Assembly: GCA_902786815.1 (NCBI GenBank)
Contig: CADADV010000008.1
Coordinates: 19,469 to 83,468, forward strand
DNA: 64,000 nt
Direction: 5' to 3'
Source of the DNA: an uncultured Eubacteriales bacterium
Lineage (GTDB): Bacteria > Bacillota > Clostridia > Peptostreptococcales > Anaerovoracaceae
Under the pieces are notes generated by a model. That model made no database searches. It had not been told where the DNA came from and worked only from the letters and a program-made list of their open reading frames with translations. Position numbers and translations under genes: made by a program. This document shows positions 53,052 through 62,147 of the stretch, piece by piece (position 1 is the first letter of the stretch; each line of letters begins with the position of its first letter).

Positions 53052-55679
53052 TTACAGCAGTTCTTCTGCTTTTGCAAAAGCATCCCCGACCTTGGACGGA
53101 TCCTTCGCGCCGGCCTGCGCCATATCGGCCTTTCCGCCGCCGCCGCCGCCGGCTGCCTTTGCGATTTCTTTGATCATCTTGCCGGCGTGCAGGCCCTTTT
53201 CGACCAGATCATCGGTAAGAGAAACGAGGAACGTCACTTTTCCGCCGGAAACAGATGCAAAGACCATCGCGACGTTCTTGTTCGATGCCTTGACGTTGTC
53301 TGACAGGCTCCTGAGGTCGTTGATTGCATAGTCTTCGAACTGCTTTGTAATCAGTCTGATACCGTTGATTTCCTTCGCGTCATCCAGGAAAGAATCTGCA
53401 TCCTTACTCATTTCCGCAGCTTTCACTTCTGCCAGTTCTTTCCGGAGTGTTCTTACTTCGTCGGCAAGAGCTGCTGCTTTTTCAACGAGAAGATCTTTGT
53501 CTGCCTTGATTGCCGCGGCGGTTTCGCTGATCACCTGCTGATCCCGTTTGTATCCATCAAGGATGCTCTGCCCTGTAATGGCCTCGATACGACGGACACC
53601 GGATGCGATTCCGGATTCGCTGAGGATCTTGAACGCGCCGATCTGACCTGAATTGGATACATGTGTGCCGCCGCAGAACTCTCTGGAGAATTCTCCGATG
53701 GATACGACTCTTACCTTATCGCCGTATTTCTCGTCAAAGAGCGCCATGGCACCTTCCTTGCGGGCATCTTCAATATCCATTACTTTCGTATTGACCGGAA
53801 TGAAATGGCGGATCTTGTCGTTGACGATGTCTTCGACCTGTTTGATTTCCTCATTGGTCATTGCCTGGAAGTGAGAGAAGTCAAAGCGGAGTCCGTGTTT
53901 GTCAACATGGGATCCGGACTGCTTGACGTGATCGCCGAGCACTTCCCTGAGAGCCTTGTGCAGCATATGGGTCGCGGAGTGGTTGGCTGCCGTCATGTTT
54001 CTGGATGGTGCTGTGACCATGGCGTCCACATGATCCCCGACAGAAAATTCCCCACGGAGAACGTCCACGGTATGCGCATAGATGTTGTTGTATTTCTTTA
54101 CACTCTGAACGTAAGCGACGCCGCTTTTTTCATTGTAAATGAATCCTTCGTCACTGACCTGACCGCCGCTTTCAGCGTAGAATGGCGTCTTGTCGAGGAC
54201 AAATATGCAGGTTTCTCCTTCTTTGATATCATGCAGATCCTCAAACTGTTCACTGTGTATAGACTCCAGGACTGCCTGCTGGTTGACCGTATCATAACCG
54301 GTGAATTCTGTCTCGCCGTGAAGAACGAATTCTTTCGCTTTGCCTTCCCATCCGGCGCCTTCCATCTCATCTTCCTTCTGGGAAAGCTCTTTCTGACGCT
54401 TCATTTCGGCAGCAAATCCTTCTTCGTCGACAGAGTATCCCTTTTCCTCCAGAATCTCCTTTGTCAGGTCGATCGGGAAGCCATAGGTATCGTGGAGTTT
54501 GAACGCTTTTGCGCCTTCGAGTTCATGGCTTCCGGAAATGACCATGTCGGCGATGTATTCATCGATGATCCCCATGCCTTTGTCGATGGTTGAAGCGAAC
54601 TTCTCTTCTTCCGCATTGACAACACGGCGGATCATGATCCTGTGTTTCTCCAGCTGCGGGTACGCGCGTCCGGATTCATCGATGACCCTGTCACACAGTG
54701 TAGACAGGAACGGTCTCTCGATTCCGAGTTTGCGTCCGTGCAATGCAGCTCTTCTGATCAGTCTTCTCAGAACATAGTCTCTGCCCTCGTTGCCCGGCAG
54801 AATGTAATCGCCGATCATGAAGGTCATGGAACGGAGATGGTCCACGATGATCCTGATGGAAACATCTGTTTCCGCTGCGCCGTCCTGGTATTTCACGCCG
54901 GAGACGTTCTCTACCTGTTTTAATACCGACCGGATAGTATCCACATCAAAGATGGAATTGGTACCCTGCATGATGCAGGCCAGTCTTTCCAGACCCAGTC
55001 CCGTATCGATGTTCGGGTGCGGCAGATCTGAATAAGTGCCGTCTTCTTCTTTATTAAACTGGGTGAACACCAGATTCCAGAATTCAACATAACGGTCGCA
55101 TTCGCAGCCGGGTTTGCAGTCCGGTTTGCCGCAGCCGTGCTCTTCTCCCCTGTCAAAATAGATTTCAGAACAAGGACCGCAGGGACCGCCTGTACCGATT
55201 TCCCAGAAATTATCGTCTTTGCCGAGGCGAACGATTCTCTCCTCCGGAAGGCCGATCATGTTGTGCCACAGATCAAACGCTTCTTCATCGTTCTCATAGA
55301 TCGTGACCCAGAGCTTATCTTCCGGCAGTTTCAGAACGTTTGTCGAGAAATCCCATCCCCATGTGATGGCTTCTTTCTTGAAATAATCTCCAAACGAGAA
55401 GTTGCCCAGCATCTCAAAGAATGTACCGTGCCGATCCGTATAACCAACATTTTCGATATCACCGGTTCTGATGCACTTCTGGCAGGTAGTCATTCTCTTT
55501 GCCGGAGGCGTCTTAAGACCGGCAAAATACGGCTTCAGCGGCGCCATTCCGGCACCGATCAGCAGCAGACTCGGATCATCGTGCGGAATCAGCGAGAAAC
55601 TCTCTCTCCTGTAATGACCCTGCTTCTCAAAGTAGCTCAGAAACATCTCTCTTAATGTGTTCAAACCCAGTTTTTCCAT
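53052..55679 (-). CDS. alaS: Alanyl-tRNA synthetase
   Basis: The 875-residue class II enzyme has the catalytic domain (GAGMAPLKPYF, CQKCIRTGDIENVG), a tRNA-recognition domain, an editing domain with the zinc motifs HSATHMLHKAL and CGGTHV, and a C-terminal DHHA1 domain ending in a Gly-rich KADMAQAGAK. ATG at 55679 is chosen over an in-frame TTG six codons upstream because GGAGGA fits it. The leader is only about 55 nt, too short for a T-box. Confidence 0.96.
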   Translation of the reverse strand: MEKLGLNTLREMFLSYFEKQGHYRRESFSLIPHDDPSLLLIGAGMAPLKPYFAGLKTPPAKRMTTCQKCIRTGDIENVGYTDRHGTFFEMLGNFSFGDYFKKEAITWGWDFSTNVLKLPEDKLWVTIYENDEEAFDLWHNMIGLPEERIVRLGKDDNFWEIGTGGPCGPCSEIYFDRGEEHGCGKPDCKPGCECDRYVEFWNLVFTQFNKEEDGTYSDLPHPNIDTGLGLERLACIMQGTNSIFDVDTIRSVLKQVENVSGVKYQDGAAETDVSIRIIVDHLRSMTFMIGDYILPGNEGRDYVLRRLIRRAALHGRKLGIERPFLSTLCDRVIDESGRAYPQLEKHRIMIRRVVNAEEEKFASTIDKGMGIIDEYIADMVISGSHELEGAKAFKLHDTYGFPIDLTKEILEEKGYSVDEEGFAAEMKRQKELSQKEDEMEGAGWEGKAKEFVLHGETEFTGYDTVNQQAVLESIHSEQFEDLHDIKEGETCIFVLDKTPFYAESGGQVSDEGFIYNEKSGVAYVQSVKKYNNIYAHTVDVLRGEFSVGDHVDAMVTAPSRNMTAANHSATHMLHKALREVLGDHVKQSGSHVDKHGLRFDFSHFQAMTNEEIKQVEDIVNDKIRHFIPVNTKVMDIEDARKEGAMALFDEKYGDKVRVVSIGEFSREFCGGTHVSNSGQIGAFKILSESGIASGVRRIEAITGQSILDGYKRDQQVISETAAAIKADKDLLVEKAAALADEVRTLRKELAEVKAAEMSKDADSFLDDAKEINGIRLITKQFEDYAINDLRSLSDNVKASNKNVAMVFASVSGGKVTFLVSLTDDLVEKGLHAGKMIKEIAKAAGGGGGGKADMAQAGAKDPSKVGDAFAKAEELL

Positions 55680-55741
55680 TGTATATAAATCCTCCAATCA
55701 ATCGGGCTATCGTTCATGATTCAGTACATCACTGATTTTTT

Positions 55742-55771
55742 ATTATACATCACATGTACGTTGTTTTTCAA
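55742..55771 (-). promoter_or_regulatory. Promoter of alaS
   Basis: Minus-strand TTGAAA (55771-55766), 18 nt, perfect TATAAT (55747-55742), about 63 nt upstream of the alaS ATG. Confidence 0.7.
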
Positions 55772-55880
55772 CATAAACACGGAATCTAATTCGGATTAAA
55801 GATGCATGACAAGATAAACACAAGCCGGGGTTTGCGGGGAGGGTTGGGCGAATTCGCCACGTTGATGCCACGCTGGGGAA

Positions 55881-56124
55881 ATGTACAAGAGATCCTTCAT
55901 TTTGAACCCACTCTTGTACATAGAGCCAAGAAAGAACAGTTATTTCTCCATTTCTTGTACTTCCAAGGGCGCCGGTGCAAGATTTGCGAAAATAAGCCTT
56001 GTATCTTGTACAAAGCAGGTCTTACGTCTGCGTTTCAAAAGCCATTTGTGCAAGAGATTCAATGTGGTGAACAATATCTTGTACCACTGTGCAAGAACAA
56101 ATGAAATACGGCGGCTTTCTTGCC
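55881..56124. repeat. Array of five CAAGA/TCTTG inverted pairs with fixed 26-nt offset
   Basis: Half-sites CAAGA start at 55886, 55927, 55978, 56051 and 56092; matching TCTTG half-sites start at 55912, 55953, 56004, 56077 and 56118, exactly 26 nt later each time. Four of the right halves extend to TCTTGTAC and four of the left halves to GTRCAAGA. Unit 1 pairs over 10 bp (TGTACAAGAG/CTCTTGTACA), units 2, 3 and 5 over 7-9, unit 4 over 8 with a G-U. The 21-nt cores are unrelated to each other. Gaps between units are 10, 20, 42 and 10 nt. Two overlapping plus-strand frames cross it but show no protein signature. Function unknown. Confidence 0.75.
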
Positions 56125-56142
56125 ACCAGTCAATTATAAACT

Positions 56143-56179
56143 AAAAACCCGGAGGTTCTTTTCCTGGAACGCTCCGGGT
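56143..56179 (-). terminator. Terminator after lpdA
   Basis: Minus-strand ACCCGGAGCGTTC and GAACCTCCGGGT pair (one bulge) with loop CAGGAAAA, followed by TTTTTAG. Between it and the lpdA stop a degenerate 22-nt unit repeats (GAATCYGATGTAAT at 56206 and 56228). Confidence 0.85.
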
Positions 56180-56240
56180 CAAATGTAATCGCTATGAATA
56201 CGATTGAATCCGATGTAATAATCGTATGAATCTGATGTAA

Positions 56241-57653
56241 TTACCGTCTGGATGGTCTTGGCGCCGTATGCAGCGACATGCCGTGCACATCTTCCAGAGC
56301 CTCACCAATGCCTTCGCTGTAGGTCGGATGGGACATGATGCTGCGGAGCATGTCGGGGACAGTCAGGTCGTTGACGATGGCGGTAGTGAACTCACCGATC
56401 ATGTCTGTGGCGCGGGCGCACATCATCTGGGCACCTAGGATCTTCTCTGAGCCTGCTTCGGCTACGACTTTGATGAAGCCGCGTTCCTCCTTGGTGATGA
56501 GGCTTTTGCCGTTGGCGCTCATGATGAACTTGCCGCAAACCACATCGATGCCCTGGTCTTTGGCCTGTGCCTCTGTCATGCCGACGATTGCGATCTCCGG
56601 ATCTGTGTAGACGCCGGCAGGAACGACCGCGACATTCTGTGTGGCCGGTGCGCCGCAGATAGATTCGATTGCGCGGATCCCGTGGGCTGACGCCGCATGG
56701 GCCAGCTGGATACCGCCGATCAGATCGCCGATGGCGTAAACGCCCGGGATGCTCGTCATGTAGTTCTCATCCACTTTGACATATCTTCCGTTCATTTCAG
56801 GCTGGGCGCCATCTGCGAAGAGCCCTTCTGTGACCGGCCGCCTGCCTGCGGCAACGAGAACGTACTCGCCGGCCGCAGCCGCTTCCTTGCCCTTCTCTTC
56901 ATAGGTCGCCATGACAAGACCATTCTCAGTTTCTGAGAATCCCTTCACCATGGCGGAGGTGTGGATATCCACGCCGCGTTTCTTCAGAATCATCTTCAGG
57001 TTCTGGGAGATCTCTTTATCGAAATTATCCAGGATCTTCGGAAGGGCCTCCAGGATCGTAACCTGACTTCCCAGATTGGCGAACACAGTGGCGAATTCAA
57101 CGCCGATGACCCCGCCGCCGATGATGACCAGGCTTTCGGGTGCATGGTCGAGGGCAAACAGTCCATCGCTGTTGACAACATGCGGAAGATCAATGCCCTC
57201 TACAGGAAGGGATGCCGGCTTCGAACCTGCAGCCAGAATAATGTTGTCTGCATAGTAGGTTTCATCGCCGACAGAAACAGCATTCATGCCGTTCTCCGGC
57301 GGAAGCAAAGTCCCCTTCCCTTCAATGAACGTGACTTTATTACCTTTGAGCAGCTGCTGTACGCCGCCAACCAGGGCGTCTACGGTTTCCTGTTTGTATT
57401 CACAGATCTTCTCGTAATCATAGGACACACCCTCAGCGTATACACCGAAACGCCCGCCCTCATTCATCTCTCTGTAGAGGGATGAGGCGTGGATCATCGC
57501 CTTGGTGGGGATGCATCCCCTGTTCAGACAGGTGCCGCCGGCGCGGTCTGCCTCAACAACAGCAACATGCAGTCCTTTCTGCGCGCCGCGAATGGCTGCA
57601 ACATATCCGCCGGGGCCTGCCCCGATCACGATCAGATCATATTTTTCACTCAT
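56241..57653 (-). CDS. lpdA: Dihydrolipoyl dehydrogenase (glycine cleavage L-protein)
   Basis: The 470-residue flavoprotein reoxidises the dihydrolipoyl arm of GcvH with NAD. The FAD loop GAGPGG is at 11-16, the redox disulfide GGTCLNRGCIPTK has C42 and C47, IIGGGVIGVEFA binds NAD, and the C-terminal HPTYSEGIGEA holds the catalytic His. No lipoyl domain is fused. The frame is open 13 residues further upstream but ATG 57653 has GAGGT at 7 nt. A terminator separates it from gcvPB, so it is expressed at a different level from the rest. Confidence 0.94.
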   Translation of the reverse strand: MSEKYDLIVIGAGPGGYVAAIRGAQKGLHVAVVEADRAGGTCLNRGCIPTKAMIHASSLYREMNEGGRFGVYAEGVSYDYEKICEYKQETVDALVGGVQQLLKGNKVTFIEGKGTLLPPENGMNAVSVGDETYYADNIILAAGSKPASLPVEGIDLPHVVNSDGLFALDHAPESLVIIGGGVIGVEFATVFANLGSQVTILEALPKILDNFDKEISQNLKMILKKRGVDIHTSAMVKGFSETENGLVMATYEEKGKEAAAAGEYVLVAAGRRPVTEGLFADGAQPEMNGRYVKVDENYMTSIPGVYAIGDLIGGIQLAHAASAHGIRAIESICGAPATQNVAVVPAGVYTDPEIAIVGMTEAQAKDQGIDVVCGKFIMSANGKSLITKEERGFIKVVAEAGSEKILGAQMMCARATDMIGEFTTAIVNDLTVPDMLRSIMSHPTYSEGIGEALEDVHGMSLHTAPRPSRR

Positions 57654-57688
57654 GATAATACCTCGCTTACTATTAAACATAAGGGTAA

Positions 57689-57720
57689 ACAAAAGGGTCT
57701 GACGAAATCATCAGACCCTT
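57689..57720 (-). terminator. Terminator or attenuator between gcvPB and lpdA
   Basis: Minus-strand AAGGGTCTGA and TCAGACCCTT form a perfect 10-bp stem (loop TGATTTCG), followed by TTGTTTACC. It starts 16 nt after the gcvPB stop. Confidence 0.85.
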
Positions 57721-57735
57721 ATCCGCATCGAATGA

Positions 57736-59175
57736 TTATTCGAATTCGTATTTGAGAACCGGATGTCTCGCCGCTCCGACCTCGTCGAGCCTTGTAACAG
57801 GGGTCTTCACTGGTGCCTGATGCAGTTTCTCCGGATCTGAATATGCCAGATCATTGAGTGCGATGAACACATCGATGGCCCAGTCCAGAGTCTCCTTTGA
57901 TTCGGTCTCGCATGGTTCAGCCATGAGAGCTTCATGCACTGTCAGCGGGAAGTACATTGTCGGCGGATGGATGCCGTTGTCCAACAGCCCCTTCGCGATA
58001 TCCATCGCGGTCACGCCGGTCTCCTTCGCCTGTCTGCCGATATCCATAACGAATTCGTGCATACAGACTTCCGGCTTGAAAGCGATGTCATAGACAGCTG
58101 ACAGCTTCTTCATCATGTAGTTGGCGTTGAGCACGGCGTTCTTGCTTGCCTCAGGAATACCTTCTTTGCCCAGCATCTTGATGTAAGTCAGCGCTTTCAC
58201 GGCAACTAGGAAGTTCCCGTAGAAACACTTCATCTCACCAAGGCTTGCCTCTGCCTTTGCAAAATCATATGCGCCGTCTTTTTCTACTGCATAGACGCCC
58301 GGCATGAACTTCGCCAGATGCTCTTTGCAGCCGACGGGTCCGGATCCCGGACCGCCGCCGCCGTGCGGTGTGGAGAATGTCTTGTGCAGATTAAGGTGCA
58401 CGCAGTCAAAGCCCATATCGCCCGGACGCGCCCAACCCATGACAGCGTTCAGGTTCGCGCCGTCATAGTAGCACTGTCCGCCGCATGCATGGATGATATC
58501 CGTGATTTCCTTGATGTTCGGGTCGAAGAGTCCGGCTGTGTTCGGGTTTGTGAGCATCAGCCCTGCGATCTCATCATTGCCGTCACAGACCTCTCTGAGC
58601 TTTTCGACATCCACGAGACCCATCTCATCGGAATCTACGTTGATGACTTCCATGCCTGCCATAACGGCAGACGCCGGATTGGTACCGTGTGCTGAATCCG
58701 GAACGATGATCTTGCGCCGCTGCGTATCGCCGTTTGCCAGGTGATATGCTTTGATCAGGAGAAGCCCTGTAAACTCACCGTGGGCGCCGGCTGCAGGCTG
58801 CAGGGTGAAATTGCTCATGCCGGTGATCGCCGCCAGAGCATCTTCCGTCTCTTTCAAAACCTGCAGACATCCCTGAACGGTATCCACTGGCTGAAGCGGA
58901 TGGATCTGGGTGAATCCTTCAAATGAAGCGGTCCTCTCATTGACTCTCGGATTGTACTTCATCGTGCAGGACCCGAGCGGATAGAACCCGTCATTCACGC
59001 CGTGCGCTTTTTTGGCAAGTTCCGTATAATGTCTGGAAAGATCGACTTCCGCCATTTCCGGCAGATGAAGATCGGATTCCCTCATGTCGTCTTCAGGAAG
59101 CGTATATACATCAACATCACATTTCGGAAGTGCGCTGATGCCCCTTCCGGGTCTTGATTTTTCAAATATCAGCAT
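57736..59175 (-). CDS. gcvPB: Glycine dehydrogenase (decarboxylating) subunit 2
   Basis: The 479-residue PLP subunit of split P-protein decarboxylates glycine and passes aminomethyl to GcvH. The Schiff-base Lys is K265 in NLHKTFSTPHGGGGPGSGP, and LQPAAGAHGE and ANLNAVMGWARPGDMG are conserved. ATG 59175 shares its A with the gcvPA stop (TAATG), with AAGGAGG in the gcvPA end; an upstream in-frame start is not credible. Confidence 0.95.
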   Translation of the reverse strand: MLIFEKSRPGRGISALPKCDVDVYTLPEDDMRESDLHLPEMAEVDLSRHYTELAKKAHGVNDGFYPLGSCTMKYNPRVNERTASFEGFTQIHPLQPVDTVQGCLQVLKETEDALAAITGMSNFTLQPAAGAHGEFTGLLLIKAYHLANGDTQRRKIIVPDSAHGTNPASAVMAGMEVINVDSDEMGLVDVEKLREVCDGNDEIAGLMLTNPNTAGLFDPNIKEITDIIHACGGQCYYDGANLNAVMGWARPGDMGFDCVHLNLHKTFSTPHGGGGPGSGPVGCKEHLAKFMPGVYAVEKDGAYDFAKAEASLGEMKCFYGNFLVAVKALTYIKMLGKEGIPEASKNAVLNANYMMKKLSAVYDIAFKPEVCMHEFVMDIGRQAKETGVTAMDIAKGLLDNGIHPPTMYFPLTVHEALMAEPCETESKETLDWAIDVFIALNDLAYSDPEKLHQAPVKTPVTRLDEVGAARHPVLKYEFE

Positions 59176-60488
59176 TACTGCACCTCCTTTATGATCGCTA
59201 CTGCTTCGTCGATATCCGCCTTTGAGTTCATTTCCGTGCAGCACCAGAGAATGCGTCCGTCACCGAGAGGAAGTCCGCCGAGGATCCCCTTCTCAGCAAG
59301 TGCTTTCATGATGGCATCTGCATCCTTATCTGATTTTGTAACAAACTCATGGAAGAACTCTTCGTTCTCAATATCAAAGCCTGCGCGGCTGAGTTCCGCA
59401 GCCATGTAATGGGCTTTGGAATAACACTGGGTCGCAACCTCCTTCAGTCCTTCGCTGCCCATGGACGCGAGATATACACCGACCGTCAGGGCGCAGAGTG
59501 CCTGGTTGGAGCAGATGTTGCTCGAGGCCTTTTCACGTCTGATGTGCTGCTCACGTGCCTGCAAAGTCAGTACATAACCGGTTTTGCCGTTATGGTCTGT
59601 CGTCTGTCCGACGATCCTGCCCGGCAGGTTCCTCTTCAGTGCATCGATGCTGGCCATGAATCCAAGGTATGGTCCGCCAAAAGCAGGCGCCATGCCCAAG
59701 GGCTGCCCTTCGCCGATCGCAAAATCTGCGCCGTACTCTCTCGGAGTTTTCATGGTGCCGAGCGTGATCGGGTTGACTGACATGATGTATCTGCAGTTCT
59801 TGACGGAATGCGCGATTTCGCCGATCTGTGCAGCCGGTTCCAGACTGCCGTAATAGTTCGGGTGCTGGATCAGTACACAGCAAGTATCATCTGTCATCAG
59901 AGACTGCAGCGCATCTACATCTGTAACGCCGTCTTTTTCAGGAATGACCACAAGTTCCATCTCGTTGCCGAAACAATATGTTTCGATAACTTTCATCACG
60001 GAAGGCTGGATCGTCGCTGAAACAAGGGCTTTTTTGGCTTTCCGGCCCCTGCACGCCGCAATCGCTTCTCCCGCTGCCGTTCCGCCGTCATAGACCGAAG
60101 CGTTGGATACATCCATACCTGTCAAATCGCAGATCATAGTCTGATATTCGAAGATGGACTGCAGAACGCCCTGGCTGATTTCCGCCTGATACGGCGTATA
60201 GGCGGTCTGCAGGGTCTCATTTGACGTAACATGCTGGACCATTGCCGGGATGTAGTGCCTGTATGCGCCGGCGCCGCGGAAGATCGAAGAGAAAATCTTG
60301 TTCTTTGCAGCGATTTTCTTCATGTCTTTGGAGACTTCCATTTCGGACATGCCGGCAGGGAGATCCAGTTCTCCCTCGAATTTTACAGCATCAGGAATAT
60401 GTGCAAACAGATCGTCCAGTTTTTCATAGCCGATCTCCTGCAGCATCTCCTGCTGCTGCGCCTTTGTATTCGGTACAAAAGTGCCCAT
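59175..60488 (-). CDS. gcvPA: Glycine dehydrogenase (decarboxylating) subunit 1
   Basis: The 437-residue partner of GcvPB has the P-protein N-terminal pattern: FVPNTKAQQQEMLQEIGY, GAGAYRHYIPA, AYTPYQAEISQGVLQ, DVSNASVYDGGTA and REQHIRREKASSNICSNQ (split). It lacks the PLP Lys, as expected for this subunit. AAAGGCGG precedes the ATG; gcvH ends 17 nt upstream. Confidence 0.95.
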   Translation of the reverse strand: MGTFVPNTKAQQQEMLQEIGYEKLDDLFAHIPDAVKFEGELDLPAGMSEMEVSKDMKKIAAKNKIFSSIFRGAGAYRHYIPAMVQHVTSNETLQTAYTPYQAEISQGVLQSIFEYQTMICDLTGMDVSNASVYDGGTAAGEAIAACRGRKAKKALVSATIQPSVMKVIETYCFGNEMELVVIPEKDGVTDVDALQSLMTDDTCCVLIQHPNYYGSLEPAAQIGEIAHSVKNCRYIMSVNPITLGTMKTPREYGADFAIGEGQPLGMAPAFGGPYLGFMASIDALKRNLPGRIVGQTTDHNGKTGYVLTLQAREQHIRREKASSNICSNQALCALTVGVYLASMGSEGLKEVATQCYSKAHYMAAELSRAGFDIENEEFFHEFVTKSDKDADAIMKALAEKGILGGLPLGDGRILWCCTEMNSKADIDEAVAIIKEVQ

Positions 60489-60505
60489 AGATGCCGCCTT
60501 TCTGT

Positions 60506-60886
60506 TTATTCTTCTTCTGCGCAGAATGCCTCATACTCTTCCGGAGCCATTAGGTCGTCTGCCTGTTCTGTAACATTCTCGACCTTGATGAACCAAGCGT
60601 CATTCGCATTCTCATTGATGAGTTCCGGTGCATCGAGCAGTTCTTCGTTGATCTCTGCGATAACGCCGGAAACTGGTGAATAAATGTCTGATACAGCCTT
60701 TACGGATTCCACATCCGCGAAAGTCTCGCCGGCAGTGACTTCATCGCCCGGTTCCGGCAGATTGACGAATACCAGATCTCCCAGCTCGGACTGCGCAAAG
60801 TCTGAAATACCGACTGTGGCTGTGTCTCCATCGATAACGACCCATTCGTGTGACTTCATGTAGAGTGCATCATTCTTCAGTTCCAT
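60506..60886 (-). CDS. gcvH: Glycine cleavage H-protein
   Basis: The 126-residue lipoyl carrier has [20 protein letters not shown] and the lipoylation site K63 in [10 protein letters not shown]. It shuttles the aminomethyl group between P, T and L proteins. AAAGGAGAAC precedes the ATG. No lipoate ligase or synthase is in the window. Confidence 0.96.
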   Translation of the reverse strand: MELKNDALYMKSHEWVVIDGDTATVGISDFAQSELGDLVFVNLPEPGDEVTAGETFADVESVKAVSDIYSPVSGVIAEINEELLDAPELINENANDAWFIKVENVTEQADDLMAPEEYEAFCAEEE

Positions 60887-60939
60887 TTTTGTTCTCCTTT
60901 ATGTATTGTGAATTAAAATGATTAATGTTTGATCAGTGA

Positions 60940-62028
60940 TTATCTCTTGTAGAACGGCAGCTCGATGACTTCCGCGTCCACCATGCGGCCTCTGACGTCG
61001 ATCTGCACCTTAGTGCCGATTTCCTTGTATTCCCTCGGAATACGCGCCATGGCGATCGGATAATCAAAATACGGGCACTTGGTTCCGGAAGTCGTGTATC
61101 CGATTTTCTCACCATCCGCATAGACATCCTGGTGTTCACGGGCGATGCCGCGGCCTGTGATCTTCAATCCGACGCGAACGACAGCAGGCTTGCCCGCTTC
61201 GACCATCGGCGCTTTGCCGATGAAATCTACCGGTTTCTTCAGTTTGATGGCAAACATGAGTCCTGCTTCTCTCGGTGAAATGTCGTCATTCATCTCGTGA
61301 CCATAAAGCGGCATGCCTGCTTCCATTCTGAGGGTATCTCTGGCGCCGAGTCCGCACGGAATAAGTCCTTCATCCTTTCCTGCTTCATAGATTGCGTCCC
61401 ACATCTCCGGAGCCTTTGTCGCCGGCAGATACAGTTCTACACCGTCTTCTCCGGTATAACCTGTCGTTGAGCAAATGCATGGAATGCCTGCCACTTCGGC
61501 GCCATACTTCGCATAGTAGTATTTTTCAGGAATGCTTCCTTCGGTGCAGATTTTAGAGATGATTTCTTTTGCCTTTGGACCCTGGACTGCGATCTGTGCG
61601 TACTGCGAGGAAACATCTGTGAAGGTAACGTCTCCAAACTGGTGATCGCAGAACCACTTGTAATCTTTGTCCTTATTCGCAGCGTTCACCACGATAAAAT
61701 ACTTATCCTGACCCATTCTGTAAACAATCAGATCGTCTACGGTCCCTCCATGCTCATTGCACATCGGGGAATATCTTGCCTGCTCATCAACCATGTTGGT
61801 GAAATCGTTTGTCAGAATCATATTCAGATTGTCCAGCGCATCCGGTCCTTCACACAGGATCTCTCCCATATGTGAAACATCGAACATACCTGCTGCTGTT
61901 CTGACAGCCATATGTTCTTTAATAACGCCTGACGACTTGTACTGGACCGGAAGGATATATCCGCCGAAGGGGACCATCTTTCCGCCGTATTCCAGATGCT
62001 TTTCATACAATGGGGTTTTCAGTTCCAT
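60940..62028 (-). CDS. gcvT: Glycine cleavage T-protein (aminomethyltransferase)
   Basis: The 362-residue protein transfers the one-carbon unit to tetrahydrofolate and releases ammonia. MVPFGGYILPVQY, FDVSHMGEI, STTGYTGEDGVELY and PCGLGARDTLRMEAGMPLYG are T-protein signatures. AAAAGGAG precedes the ATG. gcvH follows after 53 nt. It has its own promoter downstream of the DUF1015 gene. Confidence 0.95.
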   Translation of the reverse strand: MELKTPLYEKHLEYGGKMVPFGGYILPVQYKSSGVIKEHMAVRTAAGMFDVSHMGEILCEGPDALDNLNMILTNDFTNMVDEQARYSPMCNEHGGTVDDLIVYRMGQDKYFIVVNAANKDKDYKWFCDHQFGDVTFTDVSSQYAQIAVQGPKAKEIISKICTEGSIPEKYYYAKYGAEVAGIPCICSTTGYTGEDGVELYLPATKAPEMWDAIYEAGKDEGLIPCGLGARDTLRMEAGMPLYGHEMNDDISPREAGLMFAIKLKKPVDFIGKAPMVEAGKPAVVRVGLKITGRGIAREHQDVYADGEKIGYTTSGTKCPYFDYPIAMARIPREYKEIGTKVQIDVRGRMVDAEVIELPFYKR

Positions 62029-62081
62029 AATTACTCCTTTTTTAGATTATTACTTTAACTATCTAAATCATTACAAACAGA

Positions 62082-62109
62082 AGTATACCACAAGAATTAG
62101 TCTTGTTAA
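62082..62109 (-). promoter_or_regulatory. Internal promoter of gcvT with palindromic operator candidate
   Basis: Minus-strand TTAACA (62109-62104), 16 nt, TATACT (62087-62082). The spacer is filled by the palindrome ACAAGA-N5-TCTTGT (62090-62106), a plausible repressor site. Confidence 0.5.
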
Positions 62110-62147
62110 GACCAATTTTGCGAAAAAAGTACTACAAATTGGGTGTT

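Noticed and set aside
53661-54593. 310-codon plus-strand frame opposite alaS
   Set aside because: It is the complementary strand of a fully conserved alanyl-tRNA synthetase gene and has no ribosome site or family motif.
55680-55760. T-box leader for alaS
   Set aside because: Predicted leader is only about 55-60 nt with no T-box core sequence or specifier stem.
55881-56124. CRISPR array or integron attC cluster
   Set aside because: The repeated part is only 5-8 bp, in inverted pairs, with irregular gaps and no cas or integrase genes nearby; attC R' and R'' box sequences are absent.
55802-56144. Two overlapping plus-strand reading frames of about 90-100 codons across the hairpin array
   Set aside because: They run in different frames over the same DNA, lack ribosome sites and protein-family features, and their Cys/Lys composition follows from the repeated TCTTGTAC and CAAGA strings.
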